From the IMG/VR virus record IMGVR_UViG_3300032213_002156, positions 1-52,936 of that record: 52,936 nucleotides of DNA. One strand, given 5' to 3'. This DNA comes from a virus. Of the stretch, positions 1 through 9,600 are shown one piece after another (the stretch's first letter is position 1; each line of letters starts with the position of its first letter). The notes beneath the pieces are model-generated. The model had not been told where the DNA came from. It was given only the letters and a program-made list of their open reading frames with translations, and made no database searches. The position numbers were made by a program, and so were the translations under genes.

Positions 1-124
1 TATCAGTTACCAGGCAAACAGGTATGTTTAAGTGTCTGTGTATATTTTTTGCAGACCAATTGGCCATGGCAACATAATCTATTTGCTCGTTGTTAAATGC
101 AAATATTAATGCGCCAGCGGTCAT
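1..124 (-). CDS. Conserved phage protein, possibly glycosyltransferase-like fold (partial, runs off left edge)
   Basis: Only the first 41 residues are present; the frame stays open to the window edge. The start is ATG, overlapping the TGA of the preceding gene as ATGA, which is typical translational coupling. The visible part reads MTAGALIFAFNN, then IDYVAMANWSA, then HLNIPVCLVTD. This hydrophobic strand, helix, strand ending in VTD looks like the start of a Rossmann-type nucleotide-sugar transferase, and I recall similar N-termini in conserved hypothetical proteins of marine T4-like phages. The function is inference. It shares a short transcript with the 102-residue gene, downstream of the structural-operon terminator. 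Confidence 0.6.
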   Translation of the reverse strand, partial: MTAGALIFAFNNEQIDYVAMANWSAKNIHRHLNIPVCLVTD

Positions 125-429
125 CGTTGTTTGTTGAGTTCTTCGTGTTCAATTAACCAGGCATTCATTTGTTCTTGCCAGCGTTGTTGTACAGCAAGTT
201 CTAGTTCCGCTACATCGACCTGTACAGGTGTTTCGTACAAGTCAAGAATAACTGCTGATTCTCGGTCAGGACATGCTGCCAGCAGTGTCAGCAGTTCTGG
301 GCCTGCACACCACATGCCACCTGCATAAGCAAATACTAGTTTAGCTTGATATTTTTCTTTAAGCAGTCGTCGGGCAGCCACGTGATCAAAACGGGCACGC
401 CCATGTGCAATTAGTTGTTCAGTATTCAT
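121..429 (-). CDS. Small conserved hypothetical protein, 102 aa
   Basis: Function not recognised. The protein is soluble, has no signal peptide or membrane segment, and is mainly helical, with an acidic and Gln-rich C-terminal half. An AGGMWCAGPELL segment (about residues 36-47) sits between a basic N-terminal helix and the acidic half. The gene lies outside the structural operon, because a strong terminator separates it from the fibre gene upstream. Its leader contains TATAATA about 10 bases before the ATG, which could be a promoter -10 element. No clear Shine-Dalgarno is visible. It overlaps the next gene as ATGA, so the two are probably co-translated. Confidence 0.6.
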   Translation of the reverse strand: MNTEQLIAHGRARFDHVAARRLLKEKYQAKLVFAYAGGMWCAGPELLTLLAACPDRESAVILDLYETPVQVDVAELELAVQQRWQEQMNAWLIEHEELNKQR

Positions 430-462
430 AGTGTTTATTATACAGGAAATATGGATAAAAGT

Positions 463-483
463 AAAGGGCCCTTGGGCCCTTTT
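463..483 (-). terminator. Intrinsic terminator closing the minus-strand tail operon
   Basis: A perfect nine-base-pair inverted repeat (463-471 with 474-482, core AAAGGGCCC) is followed on the minus strand by a T-rich run (CTTTACTTTT). It lies about 20 bases after the stop of the 331-residue fibre protein and before the small gene at 121-429. The arms are symmetrical, so it might also act on plus-strand transcripts, but the better T tract is on the minus strand. Confidence 0.85.
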
Positions 484-503
484 GGTAAACCGCTACAGTT
501 CAA

Positions 504-1499
504 TCAAGCAACTGCGGCTGCAATAGTTGGTGTGCCCCATGCGGCGCTGGTTAGGTAAGTTGAGCTTGGAACAAATAGCGTTACTAATGTGGTAGGTGCT
601 GTTCCAAAAGATGTAAATGGTGACGCAGTTGCAGTGCCACCAGTGATAACGTCACTAGACCCTGTTCCAGACCCGCCTGGATCAGTCCAAGTTGTGGTCA
701 ATACCAACTGTGTTCCTGTGCCTGCTGTCTTGGCATTTAGTGCAATAAACTGTCCTGTGTACGGAGCAGTATCTGCAAATTGTTTGTAAATTAGTGTGTC
801 GCTTGTTAACAAATTATACCAGCCAGTTGTGGTGGCCAATGTGTTTGGTGTACCAGTTCCACCTGATTTGGTTGTACCTGTGTAGTTAGAGGCAGCAATG
901 GTTTGTGTCCCAAATGCACTGCCGCCGGTGATGAATATGTCACCCACCAGTGTGTTGGCCAAGTCATTCCATTCAGCATCGGCTAAATTACCTGTTGATG
1001 TTTTGCTTGTTTCCCACTTGATACGTCCACCTGCGTTGAAGAAATAACGTGCGGCATTGGCCCTGGCCCAGGTTACAGTGTGAGTGAAAGTAATTGTCCA
1101 AGCAGTTGATCCCGACCCAGTGGCAGTTGTTTTACTGGTTGTGCCTGAGAATGTTGTTGTTTGTGCACCACTAGCTACGGCATTACCACGGTTGGTAGTA
1201 AGGTTTGTGATATCAGTGGCCATGTTGGCCAAGATTGTAATAGTATCACCTACAACAGGGTTTGCTCTGCTGGTAATGGCAGTGCCTTGATGGCTGGCCA
1301 TTGACGACACTTTACTGTTCAATGTTGACCATTCAGTGGCCGAAACAGTTGCTCCGGCTGATACTGTGCTGAGTGCTGTTTCTCCATAGCCAGCAGTGGT
1401 GGCACCTGTGGACCAGATTCCGTTTACGTTTGAGCCGTTTGTGCTAACAAATCCATTATAGTCTACTGCAACTATCGTACTTCCTGCGGTGTATGTCAT
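504..1499 (-). CDS. Thr/Ser/Gly/Ala-rich tail-fibre-like protein, 331 aa
   Basis: This is the last gene of the tail operon. It is very rich in Thr, Ser, Gly and Ala, with almost no Cys or Met, and is low in charge, which is typical of beta-structured fibre or appendage proteins. No catalytic motif or transmembrane segment is visible. Short patterns such as NLTTNRGNAV, SGTTSKTTATGS and TWARANAARYFFNAGG suggest repeated beta strands; the phrase RYFFNAGGxIxW recurs in phage appendage proteins that I recall only as structural. The start is supported by AGGA upstream (12-base gap to the previous stop). It probably forms a distal fibre or decoration with the 427-residue protein. Receptor binding is inference from position. 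Confidence 0.65.
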   Translation of the reverse strand: MTYTAGSTIVAVDYNGFVSTNGSNVNGIWSTGATTAGYGETALSTVSAGATVSATEWSTLNSKVSSMASHQGTAITSRANPVVGDTITILANMATDITNLTTNRGNAVASGAQTTTFSGTTSKTTATGSGSTAWTITFTHTVTWARANAARYFFNAGGRIKWETSKTSTGNLADAEWNDLANTLVGDIFITGGSAFGTQTIAASNYTGTTKSGGTGTPNTLATTTGWYNLLTSDTLIYKQFADTAPYTGQFIALNAKTAGTGTQLVLTTTWTDPGGSGTGSSDVITGGTATASPFTSFGTAPTTLVTLFVPSSTYLTSAAWGTPTIAAAVA

Positions 1500-1511
1500 T
1501 TTGTTATCCTA

Positions 1512-2795
1512 TTAATTAATCTTAACAATTGCTTCTACTGTGCCTTGCTCAATAGAAGATTTGTTGTCTAAGGATCTGCCAATAACATTAAATGCTGTGG
1601 CCTCGCCTGGTTGGGCGGCTCGAGCAAGTCCATTACCTGCAGATACAAGCCTATCTCCCTTGCGTACAACACCGATGGTGTTAACCGGAACGCGACCTGT
1701 CATCGCAACAGGGGGGTGAGTTTCGTCAGTTCCAGCAACGGCATTCATTAAGTAGGCTGCTCTTGTACTTATGACACCGAACACACTTTCGCTTAGTTCG
1801 TTGGCAACTCGGGTGATTTCGTTGGCGCCACCTAGCTCAACCACTGTTCCTGCTGTTAAAACTTCGTCGGCTGCAAAACGTTCAGCAACGTCGGCATAAT
1901 TGGCATAAATGCCATTGGCACCAGAAACAATACCGGTTGCACCATTGATCAACATTACTTCAGTCGGGGTTCCGCCTATGTTGACATTGAATGCAATGTT
2001 ACCATTGCTAGTTTGATTATAAATTGTTGCTTGTGTGCCAGACACGCCAATACGGAAGTCTTGATTTACACCAACAGTAAGTCCGGTATTGTTTAAAACG
2101 CCCAATGATCCGGATGTGGTGTCATTGATATCACTGCGTAAAAATTGACTTGAATTAATTGAATCAAGCGTTTGAGCATTAGTTGCTGTGCCTTGGAATA
2201 ACGGAACTTGTGCTCCTACCAGGGTAGCCAATGTAATACCAGGACGTACTGTTGTAAATCCAGGAATTGCAACTTGTGGTGTGAATGCGGCGTCTTTACT
2301 AACAATGCCCACAATAGCATCGGCCACATACAATTCAATAACAGTGTGGCTAACAGCAGTGTTGTCTGTGATTGTGGCAACAATGGCGCCGGTTGTGCCA
2401 GTCCCTGCTGTAAATTGCGGACCAACCAACAACCACGCAGTACCTGTCCAAACATTCAACTGTGCGTTTACTGTGTCATACCACAAGTTGCCTTGTACGT
2501 TGCCTGTTGGAGCAGTGGATGATGCAGTAGCGGCAGAAATAACTTTAAAAGCAGATCCATTGTACACTTTCATCAATCCATTGGCTTTGTCCCACCAAAG
2601 TTGACCAGTCAACGGCGCTGTTGGAGGTGTTGTGTTAGACGCATTTTCCAGCAAGTGGATAAAGTTTTCGTCCAAAAATTCACCGTAACCAGCGTAATTT
2701 TTACCAACTAGTACCATGTTACTAGAAGTATTAATAGTACCATCTGCAATAGTAGCAAATATGGTGCCATCGGTTAGATTGATTGTATATGCCAT
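1512..2795 (-). CDS. Tail fibre protein with a YADVAERF-type C-terminal domain, 427 aa
   Basis: The N-terminal part (about 1-130) carries repeated LWWDKANGLMKVYNGSAFK and LWYDTVNAQLNVWTGTAW segments, Trp-rich beta hairpins common in aquatic T4-like fibre proteins. The middle is Thr/Gly-rich beta structure. The C-terminal domain (from about residue 300) begins YADVAERFAADEV, followed by GTVVELGG, FGVISTRAAYLMN and GRVPVNTIG. I recognise this module as the C-terminal domain of many phage tail fibres, related in pattern to intramolecular chaperone or autoprocessing domains. Self-cleavage cannot be judged here. GGAG precedes the ATG, and a perfect TATAAATA late promoter lies 22 bases upstream, so it can be transcribed separately from the giant gene. 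Confidence 0.75.
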   Translation of the reverse strand: MAYTINLTDGTIFATIADGTINTSSNMVLVGKNYAGYGEFLDENFIHLLENASNTTPPTAPLTGQLWWDKANGLMKVYNGSAFKVISAATASSTAPTGNVQGNLWYDTVNAQLNVWTGTAWLLVGPQFTAGTGTTGAIVATITDNTAVSHTVIELYVADAIVGIVSKDAAFTPQVAIPGFTTVRPGITLATLVGAQVPLFQGTATNAQTLDSINSSQFLRSDINDTTSGSLGVLNNTGLTVGVNQDFRIGVSGTQATIYNQTSNGNIAFNVNIGGTPTEVMLINGATGIVSGANGIYANYADVAERFAADEVLTAGTVVELGGANEITRVANELSESVFGVISTRAAYLMNAVAGTDETHPPVAMTGRVPVNTIGVVRKGDRLVSAGNGLARAAQPGEATAFNVIGRSLDNKSSIEQGTVEAIVKIN

Positions 2796-2817
2796 TTGTA
2801 TCTTACTCCGTTAATTG

Positions 2818-2825
2818 TATTTATA
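2818..2825 (-). promoter_or_regulatory. T4-type late promoter TATAAATA before the fibre gene
   Basis: On the minus strand the octamer TATAAATA matches the T4 late-promoter consensus exactly and ends 22 bases before the fibre ATG. A second near match, CATAAATA, lies a little upstream at 2843-2850 and overlaps the stop codon of the 206-residue gene. Recognition by the gp55 encoded in this window is inferred from the T4 system. Confidence 0.75.
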
Positions 2826-2845
2826 ATGCAATTATATCTCTATAT

Positions 2846-3466
2846 TTATGCGGCGCTAAGGTTCGTTAACGTCTGGATACGGATTGTGTAATCAATTTGT
2901 ATCTGTCTGTTTAAACTCTTTTGTACCGGGTGAAATATTACATGGGTGATGAGACGCAAATTATCTGCTGATCCGTTCCATGTTTTAAGCCCTAGTTCGT
3001 CAAAAACGTACTCACCGTTGAAGTTTGTACTGTTATCAAATGCTTGTTGCCCAGGCGGCTCGCCGTAGTCTAACAGGCACGTTACTAAAATATCTGTGTA
3101 AACTTTACCAGCTGTGTGTAGCACTGTCATTTTGTTGTTGGCACTATCAGTGTCAGACGCAGAATTATCATCAACTACCTTGGCATAAGTTTCATTATAC
3201 AATGTGGCATTTTGTCCTGTTGTGTTAGGGGGCAAATAGGTAATAATACCAGTGGGATCCACGCTGGATCCACCGTTGCCAAACGCCATCTCATATATCC
3301 AACCGCCGCCCTGGGCTGACGTACGATTGCTCAGTGTTTGAGCCATGGCATAAGATATATTTTCGTAATGAATGGCGTTCTTTTTGTCTACCAATACTTC
3401 ACCAGTAACAGGGTCATGGATTTTTATAAATCCTTCAATTTTGGCCAGGCCGGGCTGAATTATCAT
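2846..3466 (-). CDS. Virion structural protein of aquatic T4-like phages, 206 aa
   Basis: This soluble, beta-rich protein has no recognised enzymatic motif. It opens with IEGFIKIHDPVTGEVL, then KKNAIHYENISYAMAQTL. The first part is nearly repeated in the 45-residue protein encoded just upstream. The middle has MAFGNGGSSVDPTG and YVFDELGLKTW, patterns I recall from conserved structural proteins near the fibres in cyanophage-like genomes. The start overlaps the stop of the 45-residue gene as ATGA. It sits between the giant baseplate/tail protein and the fibres, so a role as an attachment or adaptor protein is plausible but unproven. Confidence 0.65.
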   Translation of the reverse strand: MIIQPGLAKIEGFIKIHDPVTGEVLVDKKNAIHYENISYAMAQTLSNRTSAQGGGWIYEMAFGNGGSSVDPTGIITYLPPNTTGQNATLYNETYAKVVDDNSASDTDSANNKMTVLHTAGKVYTDILVTCLLDYGEPPGQQAFDNSTNFNGEYVFDELGLKTWNGSADNLRLITHVIFHPVQKSLNRQIQIDYTIRIQTLTNLSAA

Positions 3467-3600
3467 GCTCGCTTCTCCACTATAACTTCCTTGGTTTTAG
3501 GGTCAAAAATACGAATGTGCCCTTCAACAGATATTGATCCTGTTTCGTTGGGTTTCTTAGCCGGTGGCACCGGCTGTTGAGGTTGTGTACTTTGATTCAT
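3463..3600 (-). CDS. 45-residue protein related to the N-terminus of the next gene
   Basis: The frame starts at an ATG at 3600, with AAGG about 11 bases upstream, and ends with TGA overlapping the next ATG. Residues 1-20 are Gln/Pro-rich (MNQSTQPQQPVPPAKKP). Residues 22-45 contain SVEGHIRIFDPKTKEVIVEK, which aligns without gaps to the segment starting IEGFIKIHDPVTGEVLVDKK in the 206-residue protein. It therefore looks like a stand-alone copy of that short beta-hairpin module. Coding is supported by this similarity, by the tight spacing on both sides (16 bases from the giant gene's stop) and by the ATGA coupling. It may be an assembly or capping peptide; the function is unknown. Confidence 0.7.
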   Translation of the reverse strand: MNQSTQPQQPVPPAKKPNETGSISVEGHIRIFDPKTKEVIVEKRA

Positions 3601-3616
3601 GCTTTATTTACCTTGA

Positions 3617-6600
3617 TTATTCGCCCCGTAAAAACCTTGCGGCCTGTGTCTCAGTATCTTGCAATGCTACACCGTTGCTTGGTGTGTTAATACCAGGAGC
3701 ATACCACGTTACGCCTCTGCGTACCAAAATAGTAACCTCAACTCCTTCTGGAGGTGCTGTATTAAATTCCACAGTAACCGGATTTTCATTGGTAATTGTG
3801 TAGCCGCCGTATTGTCGTATGCCGCCTATGTAAACTTCAACTGCTTCATTATCCACAGTGCTGTCGGCCGCTGATACATCTATCAGTTCAGCAACAAATG
3901 ATGTAGTAACTCCATCGCCAAGATTTACTCCTGGCACTAACGGATAAGTTATATTAGAAACAATATAATTCTGGAACTGTGGTGGTAGTAAGTTGCCGCG
4001 GCTGATATTGTATACATCAGCGTCAACTGCATGACTTGCTACGCCTGTTCCAGCTGTACCTCTCCGCAAACCGCTCACTGTATTGGCAACCGTATCACGG
4101 TTACGGTACATAATACGCTCGCCATTGATAGTTAGTAATCCCCAAATGTTCATTGCTAAATTTGGTTCATTCAATGCAGCCGCGTTGTGTACATAAATGA
4201 CATCATCTGTAGTACTGAGTGGCGCTACTAGATATGTTGTGGTAGCAGGAGTAATGCGGTATGTTGCTTGAACTCCGCGCATGTCTTGGAATATGCGGAA
4301 TGCCATTGCTTCTGGAGCAACGCTGTTGGTAAACTCGGTGATCATAACAACATCTGTTGCAGACATGATATAGCCGCTGGCCAATACTATCTGGTTGTCA
4401 ACAATAGTAAATCCATCATTAACAAATATCTGGAGACCATTGAGTGTTACCCATAAGCGATCTGGGTTGGTGATTACTCTGTTTAGGTACAGATTATTAA
4501 GTGTAACTGGACGTGGTGTTGAGAAATCATACTGCCCTGGCTCAACTGATGCATCACCAGGTGGATTATCGTACTTTGTACTGCTGAATGGCTCTACAAT
4601 TGCTGGCAGTGCTGTGGACGATACTGGCCCAACATACACTTGTGTTAGGATATCTTGTTGACGAGTATCGTTCCAGCTTGTTACTGCAATAATATCACCA
4701 TTGGATGGCACCATTCCATTGAATGCATTGAACAATAGCTGTGTGCCAACAACTGACGCTTGTGTGCCGGTTGTAACACAAATTAAAATTTTCTCGCCCA
4801 ATGTCAATGGCTCAGTAAACATCACAGCACGTGGAGTATTGGGATCATACGGTTCAACTGTGAAGTCCACACCCAACACTTGCGGAACGTTGTCTACGTA
4901 CACGTGAACTTCGTTGTCTGAAATAGTTGATTGTGAGAATCCCAATCGAGTTGGCAACAGATAATCTGTTGTACCGTCTGCTAGATATTCAATACCTGCA
5001 GACGTTCTAGCACGGATACCATTGAAAGTAACAACTACATTATCGGGGTTGGTATATTCCATACTGTTGGTTAAATCATACTCTAGTACACCTGTTACAC
5101 CTGTGATATACTGTGTGACAGGTACAGACCAACTGTAGTCAATTTCAGTGCCATCAATTGTAGTTGGGCCAATGGCACCTATCATCAAGTAATCATTTAT
5201 AGTGTACGGAGTACCAAATACTACTTCGGTACTGGTGGTACCGTAAGGAACAAATGTGTAATCTGTAGTTAATGTGCCATTGGCAAAAATTACAAATTGA
5301 TCAATCAACGAGTACTTCACTGGTACAACAACTGAGCTGCCAATTTCTGCACCGTTATATGCTCGCTTGAACAGTTGATTGCCACCACCAATTTCGTACA
5401 GTGTGATTACTATTTCGCTGCCAACTGCTACACTGGGATCCAATGTAATAGTTTGTTCTGCCCAGTTTGCTGTGTAGCTCACGTCAATAGCCAAGTCAAG
5501 TCCCAGCGTTTGATTTGCAATCAACATTGTTGCAGGTACCGGAGTAACCCCAGCAAAACTATAGGTTTCGCCAACAGATGTAACTGTAAACTTGCGCACT
5601 TCTGTGCGGAATCCGTGGCCGTCACGAGCCCAATCTGCACCAGGTGTTGTGTAAACTCGGATGTCAAGTGTGTCAAACTCACTGCCCGGAACTAGTTCTT
5701 CTGGTGCATAGCTTGAGTACACGTCAATGTATTCGCCGCCTTCGACGTTGATGCTGGTGGGTCTTGTTCCCAAGTACGGATCTGTATATGGACTTTCAAA
5801 GATAGTATCCAGTATAGTTTGATCAAACGTTGGGCGCCCTTCGGGACCATATGTTAAGTTATCAAACGGAGTTGAATCATAAGGTGCAACGTCAAAACCC
5901 GGGTACTGGTCGTAACCAACTCCAAACACTTGCACGCCCGGATACTCAACACCGTCGATCAACAATGGCAAACTCAGCCCTGGTTGGTTAACTGTAGGAG
6001 TGTAGAAGCCCATGGTACGATCAACACCAGACAACGTACCAGCATTTACCAAGATCCAATCCAATGGATCAAATGTAGCACTTTGTACGCCTGTGCTATC
6101 TGGGCTGGCTGCTTGCCATACGCGGTCTGCATATCTAACCTGTGTTCCATCGTCGTAATTTACATTTGGTTGCCATTCTTGAATGGTAGAGAAATATTGA
6201 TATCTATCATATTTTATTGTAGTTTTTATCTGGCGTACCAAATCATTGCCCATAACAACTGCGGCGGTGGCACCCGAACCGTTGCCGCCTACAAAAGTTA
6301 TAATTGGAGTAGTAACATATCCGCTGCCATATTCAGTGATGTTAACACCAACTACTTGTCCTGCGCTGTTGACAACAGCAGTCATTTCTGCAGGAACGGT
6401 GGCGGCACCAGTGATCGTAATAGTTGGCGCAACAGTATACCCACTACCTGTGTTGGTAATAACAACGGATTGAACTGTCAATGTATAATTATTATACCAA
6501 TCTACCCACGGGGTTTCTGTCCATATTATGGCATTTGATGCAGTGTCGGCATTAGAGTTAGTTGGACTATTAGCAGTTGACTCGGTATATGGCAACAGCA

Positions 6601-9600
6601 CCGGGGCAATGAATTGAGGTACTGTTAAAGTTTCATCAAAAAATGCCGGATTGTCAAAGTCTGTTATTGATCCTGGATACTCGTCATTGCCAGTGTACTG
6701 CAAATTGAACTCACGAATTTGTACATGGTATGGCTTGACTTCTTGAATGTAGTTTAGCACAAAGTCCTGGTTGTCTTGGCGGTACAATTGGTACGGCAGC
6801 AACGACCGGATTTTGTGGTTGACATCAATCAGGCTGGTTTTTAACAACCAATCAGGAGCAGAGAATTCACTCATGATAAATTCAAACATCAGCATCAAAG
6901 AACGGTTTCGATTTATTGCTAATTCGTCAATGAATATTTGTTGATTAATTGCCTGAACAATCTTGCGTGTTTCAATCACTGGTTCTTGGTCAAAGTACTG
7001 TGCATCAAACACTTCAGAGTCAAATCCAAAGTTACCAAGTGAGTAGTTCCATAATTCCGCACTGAGCTCAATGGTTCCATCTTCCAGTCCCACACGGTCC
7101 CAACTTGTCAGTGTGCGCTGATAAATTTCAAATTTTCCAGCAGGTGCGTTAGTTACTTTGACACTTGCTCCAACTGGAGCAACGTTGAGTGTTATTCCGG
7201 CCAACTCTGCATAATTTACAACAGTTGCAACAGGATTTACTGTGCTGTTGTAACCAGGTGTGTACCAGTTAATATAACTCCAATAACGGCTGGTATCATA
7301 ATTTTGTACACGCACTAGTCTTAGTTCTTTAGACCCAACCAATGGCCCTGCGATGACATCATATATGGTCCAGAAGCCCTGGTTACTCGAGTCTGTTGCA
7401 ACCAAATAACGATAACCGTATGGCACAATTAATAAGTTTTGGTAACCCAATTCTGTTATGTCAGCAACACGGAAATTCCAGTTTGTAAATGTGGCGGTAC
7501 CTGTTCCTTGACCCACACCAGTGGCCACAAACGAAACACCAATTGCGTTACTTGATGCGCCTATTGCAGTAAAATCAGTTGTGCCAACATAAGAAATTGT
7601 ATAAGTGTCACCTATGTTAAATGTTCCAGCATAGTAGGCCTGAGTTGCAGTTGGCTCAGTATCTTTGCTGTTCAGCAGTGTGAGACTCTTTGTTTCAGCT
7701 ATTGGATAGTTTGCCATTATGCGATTAGCATAACCAAAATAGTTTTTCAATGCGGCAAACCGGTCAACAAACATGCTTTGACGAGGTCTAAACTCAACGC
7801 CGTAGCGTTCTGCAGGACTCAAGCTGGCATCGGGTACTTGTGCACCTGTAATGTTAACGCCACTTAAACTATCTTGTAATTTCAGATAAAGGCCAGCACT
7901 CAAGAAACTGTCAGCAATACCATCTGCAATCAACTCGTATTCTTGGTGTACATTGTCGTCGTTCTTGATGCGGTCATATTCAATGTGCAAGATTGTATCT
8001 TGCGCACTAATTAACCCCATTACATTATAAATTGCAACAGTGCTTGCATTTAGCGGGGCTAGGTAAGAAATTCCACTGGAACGTGGGTTAGATATGTAAT
8101 TGGCAATGGCATTTGTGCTTAACTTTTTGTTTGCTGCCGTGGCCACTGTGGCAATATTACGCACCCAGAAATAATAACGAGTTGCAAAAATATTATCAGT
8201 ATTGAGCTCGGAACGAGTGGTGTAACTCACAACACTCAGTGGAGTACCTGGTCCTGTGTAGGCGGCAGGTGTTACATCACTTTCGATCCACTGATAAATG
8301 TCTACACTACTGCCTGGGAATACTTGACTCCACCGACGACTTGCATACACAATGTCATCTTGGTTAGGATCAATGAAGCGGACTGAATTGGTATCCCACC
8401 AAATTTCTCCAATTCTTGCGGCGGCCCAAGGATTGCCAATATTGCGCACAGGACCGTTGTTATAACTAGCAGGGTCAACTGCGCCAATGTAATCAATATT
8501 TTCTCTTGCAACGCCAAGAATTTTACCCTGTAATGGATCAATAAAATCCAAATACGATGTAATAGTAGATTCTAATTTATCATACATGTAAACAGAGTTT
8601 AATAATGCGATTTCAACCACTGGTTGTTGTACGTGCTTAACTGTCCAGGCAGGTGTTCTATCTGCATTTTCAAATACGCTAACACGGCCATAGTTAGAAT
8701 TACTACTGTCTCCAAAGTCACTTCCGGGTGATCCAATTAACAATCTGCCTGTTACATAACTGATGGCAGTGCCGTATTGGTCAAGCGGAGTGATATTGCT
8801 GTCGTACATCTGTTGACCAAACACAAATTGTCCTGGGTTGCTAACTGAGTCTGTAGAACTTGGCAAGTAATCAAATGTGTATGTCACACCACTCTGTACA
8901 ACCACTGTTGAGAACACTGTGCTACGGTCGTCAAAATAAGTTGTGTCGTTGTCAAAGGTAACAGGTTCGTACAAGTTACCTCTCGGCGCACCAACCACCA
9001 AGGTCGTTGCATCTGTATTGATAAACACTTCTGAACCAAAATTTGCATCAACAGTAGGTGCCGGGCTTGTTATGGTTTGTGTATAAACGTACTCTACAAA
9101 TCCAAAGTCAGCAAACGCTGTTCCGACTACGCCTGGCGACACAGTTAAACGGCTGTTTGATAATACGGCCGCTGCGTTTATAACATTCAAAGTTAATATG
9201 CCTTGTACTACAAGTATAATAGCCTGTGCTTCGGGGCTGTAAATAAAACTAATGATGCCAGTGCTGTTGTTATATGTGTAGTCAACATTAAGAATTTGTA
9301 ACGTGCCATCAACATATACCACTGGATTGTAAGTGGCATATTGTGAATAAGTCACTCCAATGTCATATGTTTTTGTAACGCCGTCAGCAGTAAAATATAA
9401 ATCTCCGGGTGCAGAGGCTCGCACATTAGGAATACCAACGCCCTCGTTGGCGCTATTAATGGCATTAACTACTCCGGCCACAGTGTTGTTAGGGCTAAGT
9501 GGAATTGTTATTTCATAGTTGTCAATTCGTATCGTGTCGCCGCCAGTTAACACAGGGTTTGGAACTTGAGATGATATTACACCGTATACGCGAGCCTGGT

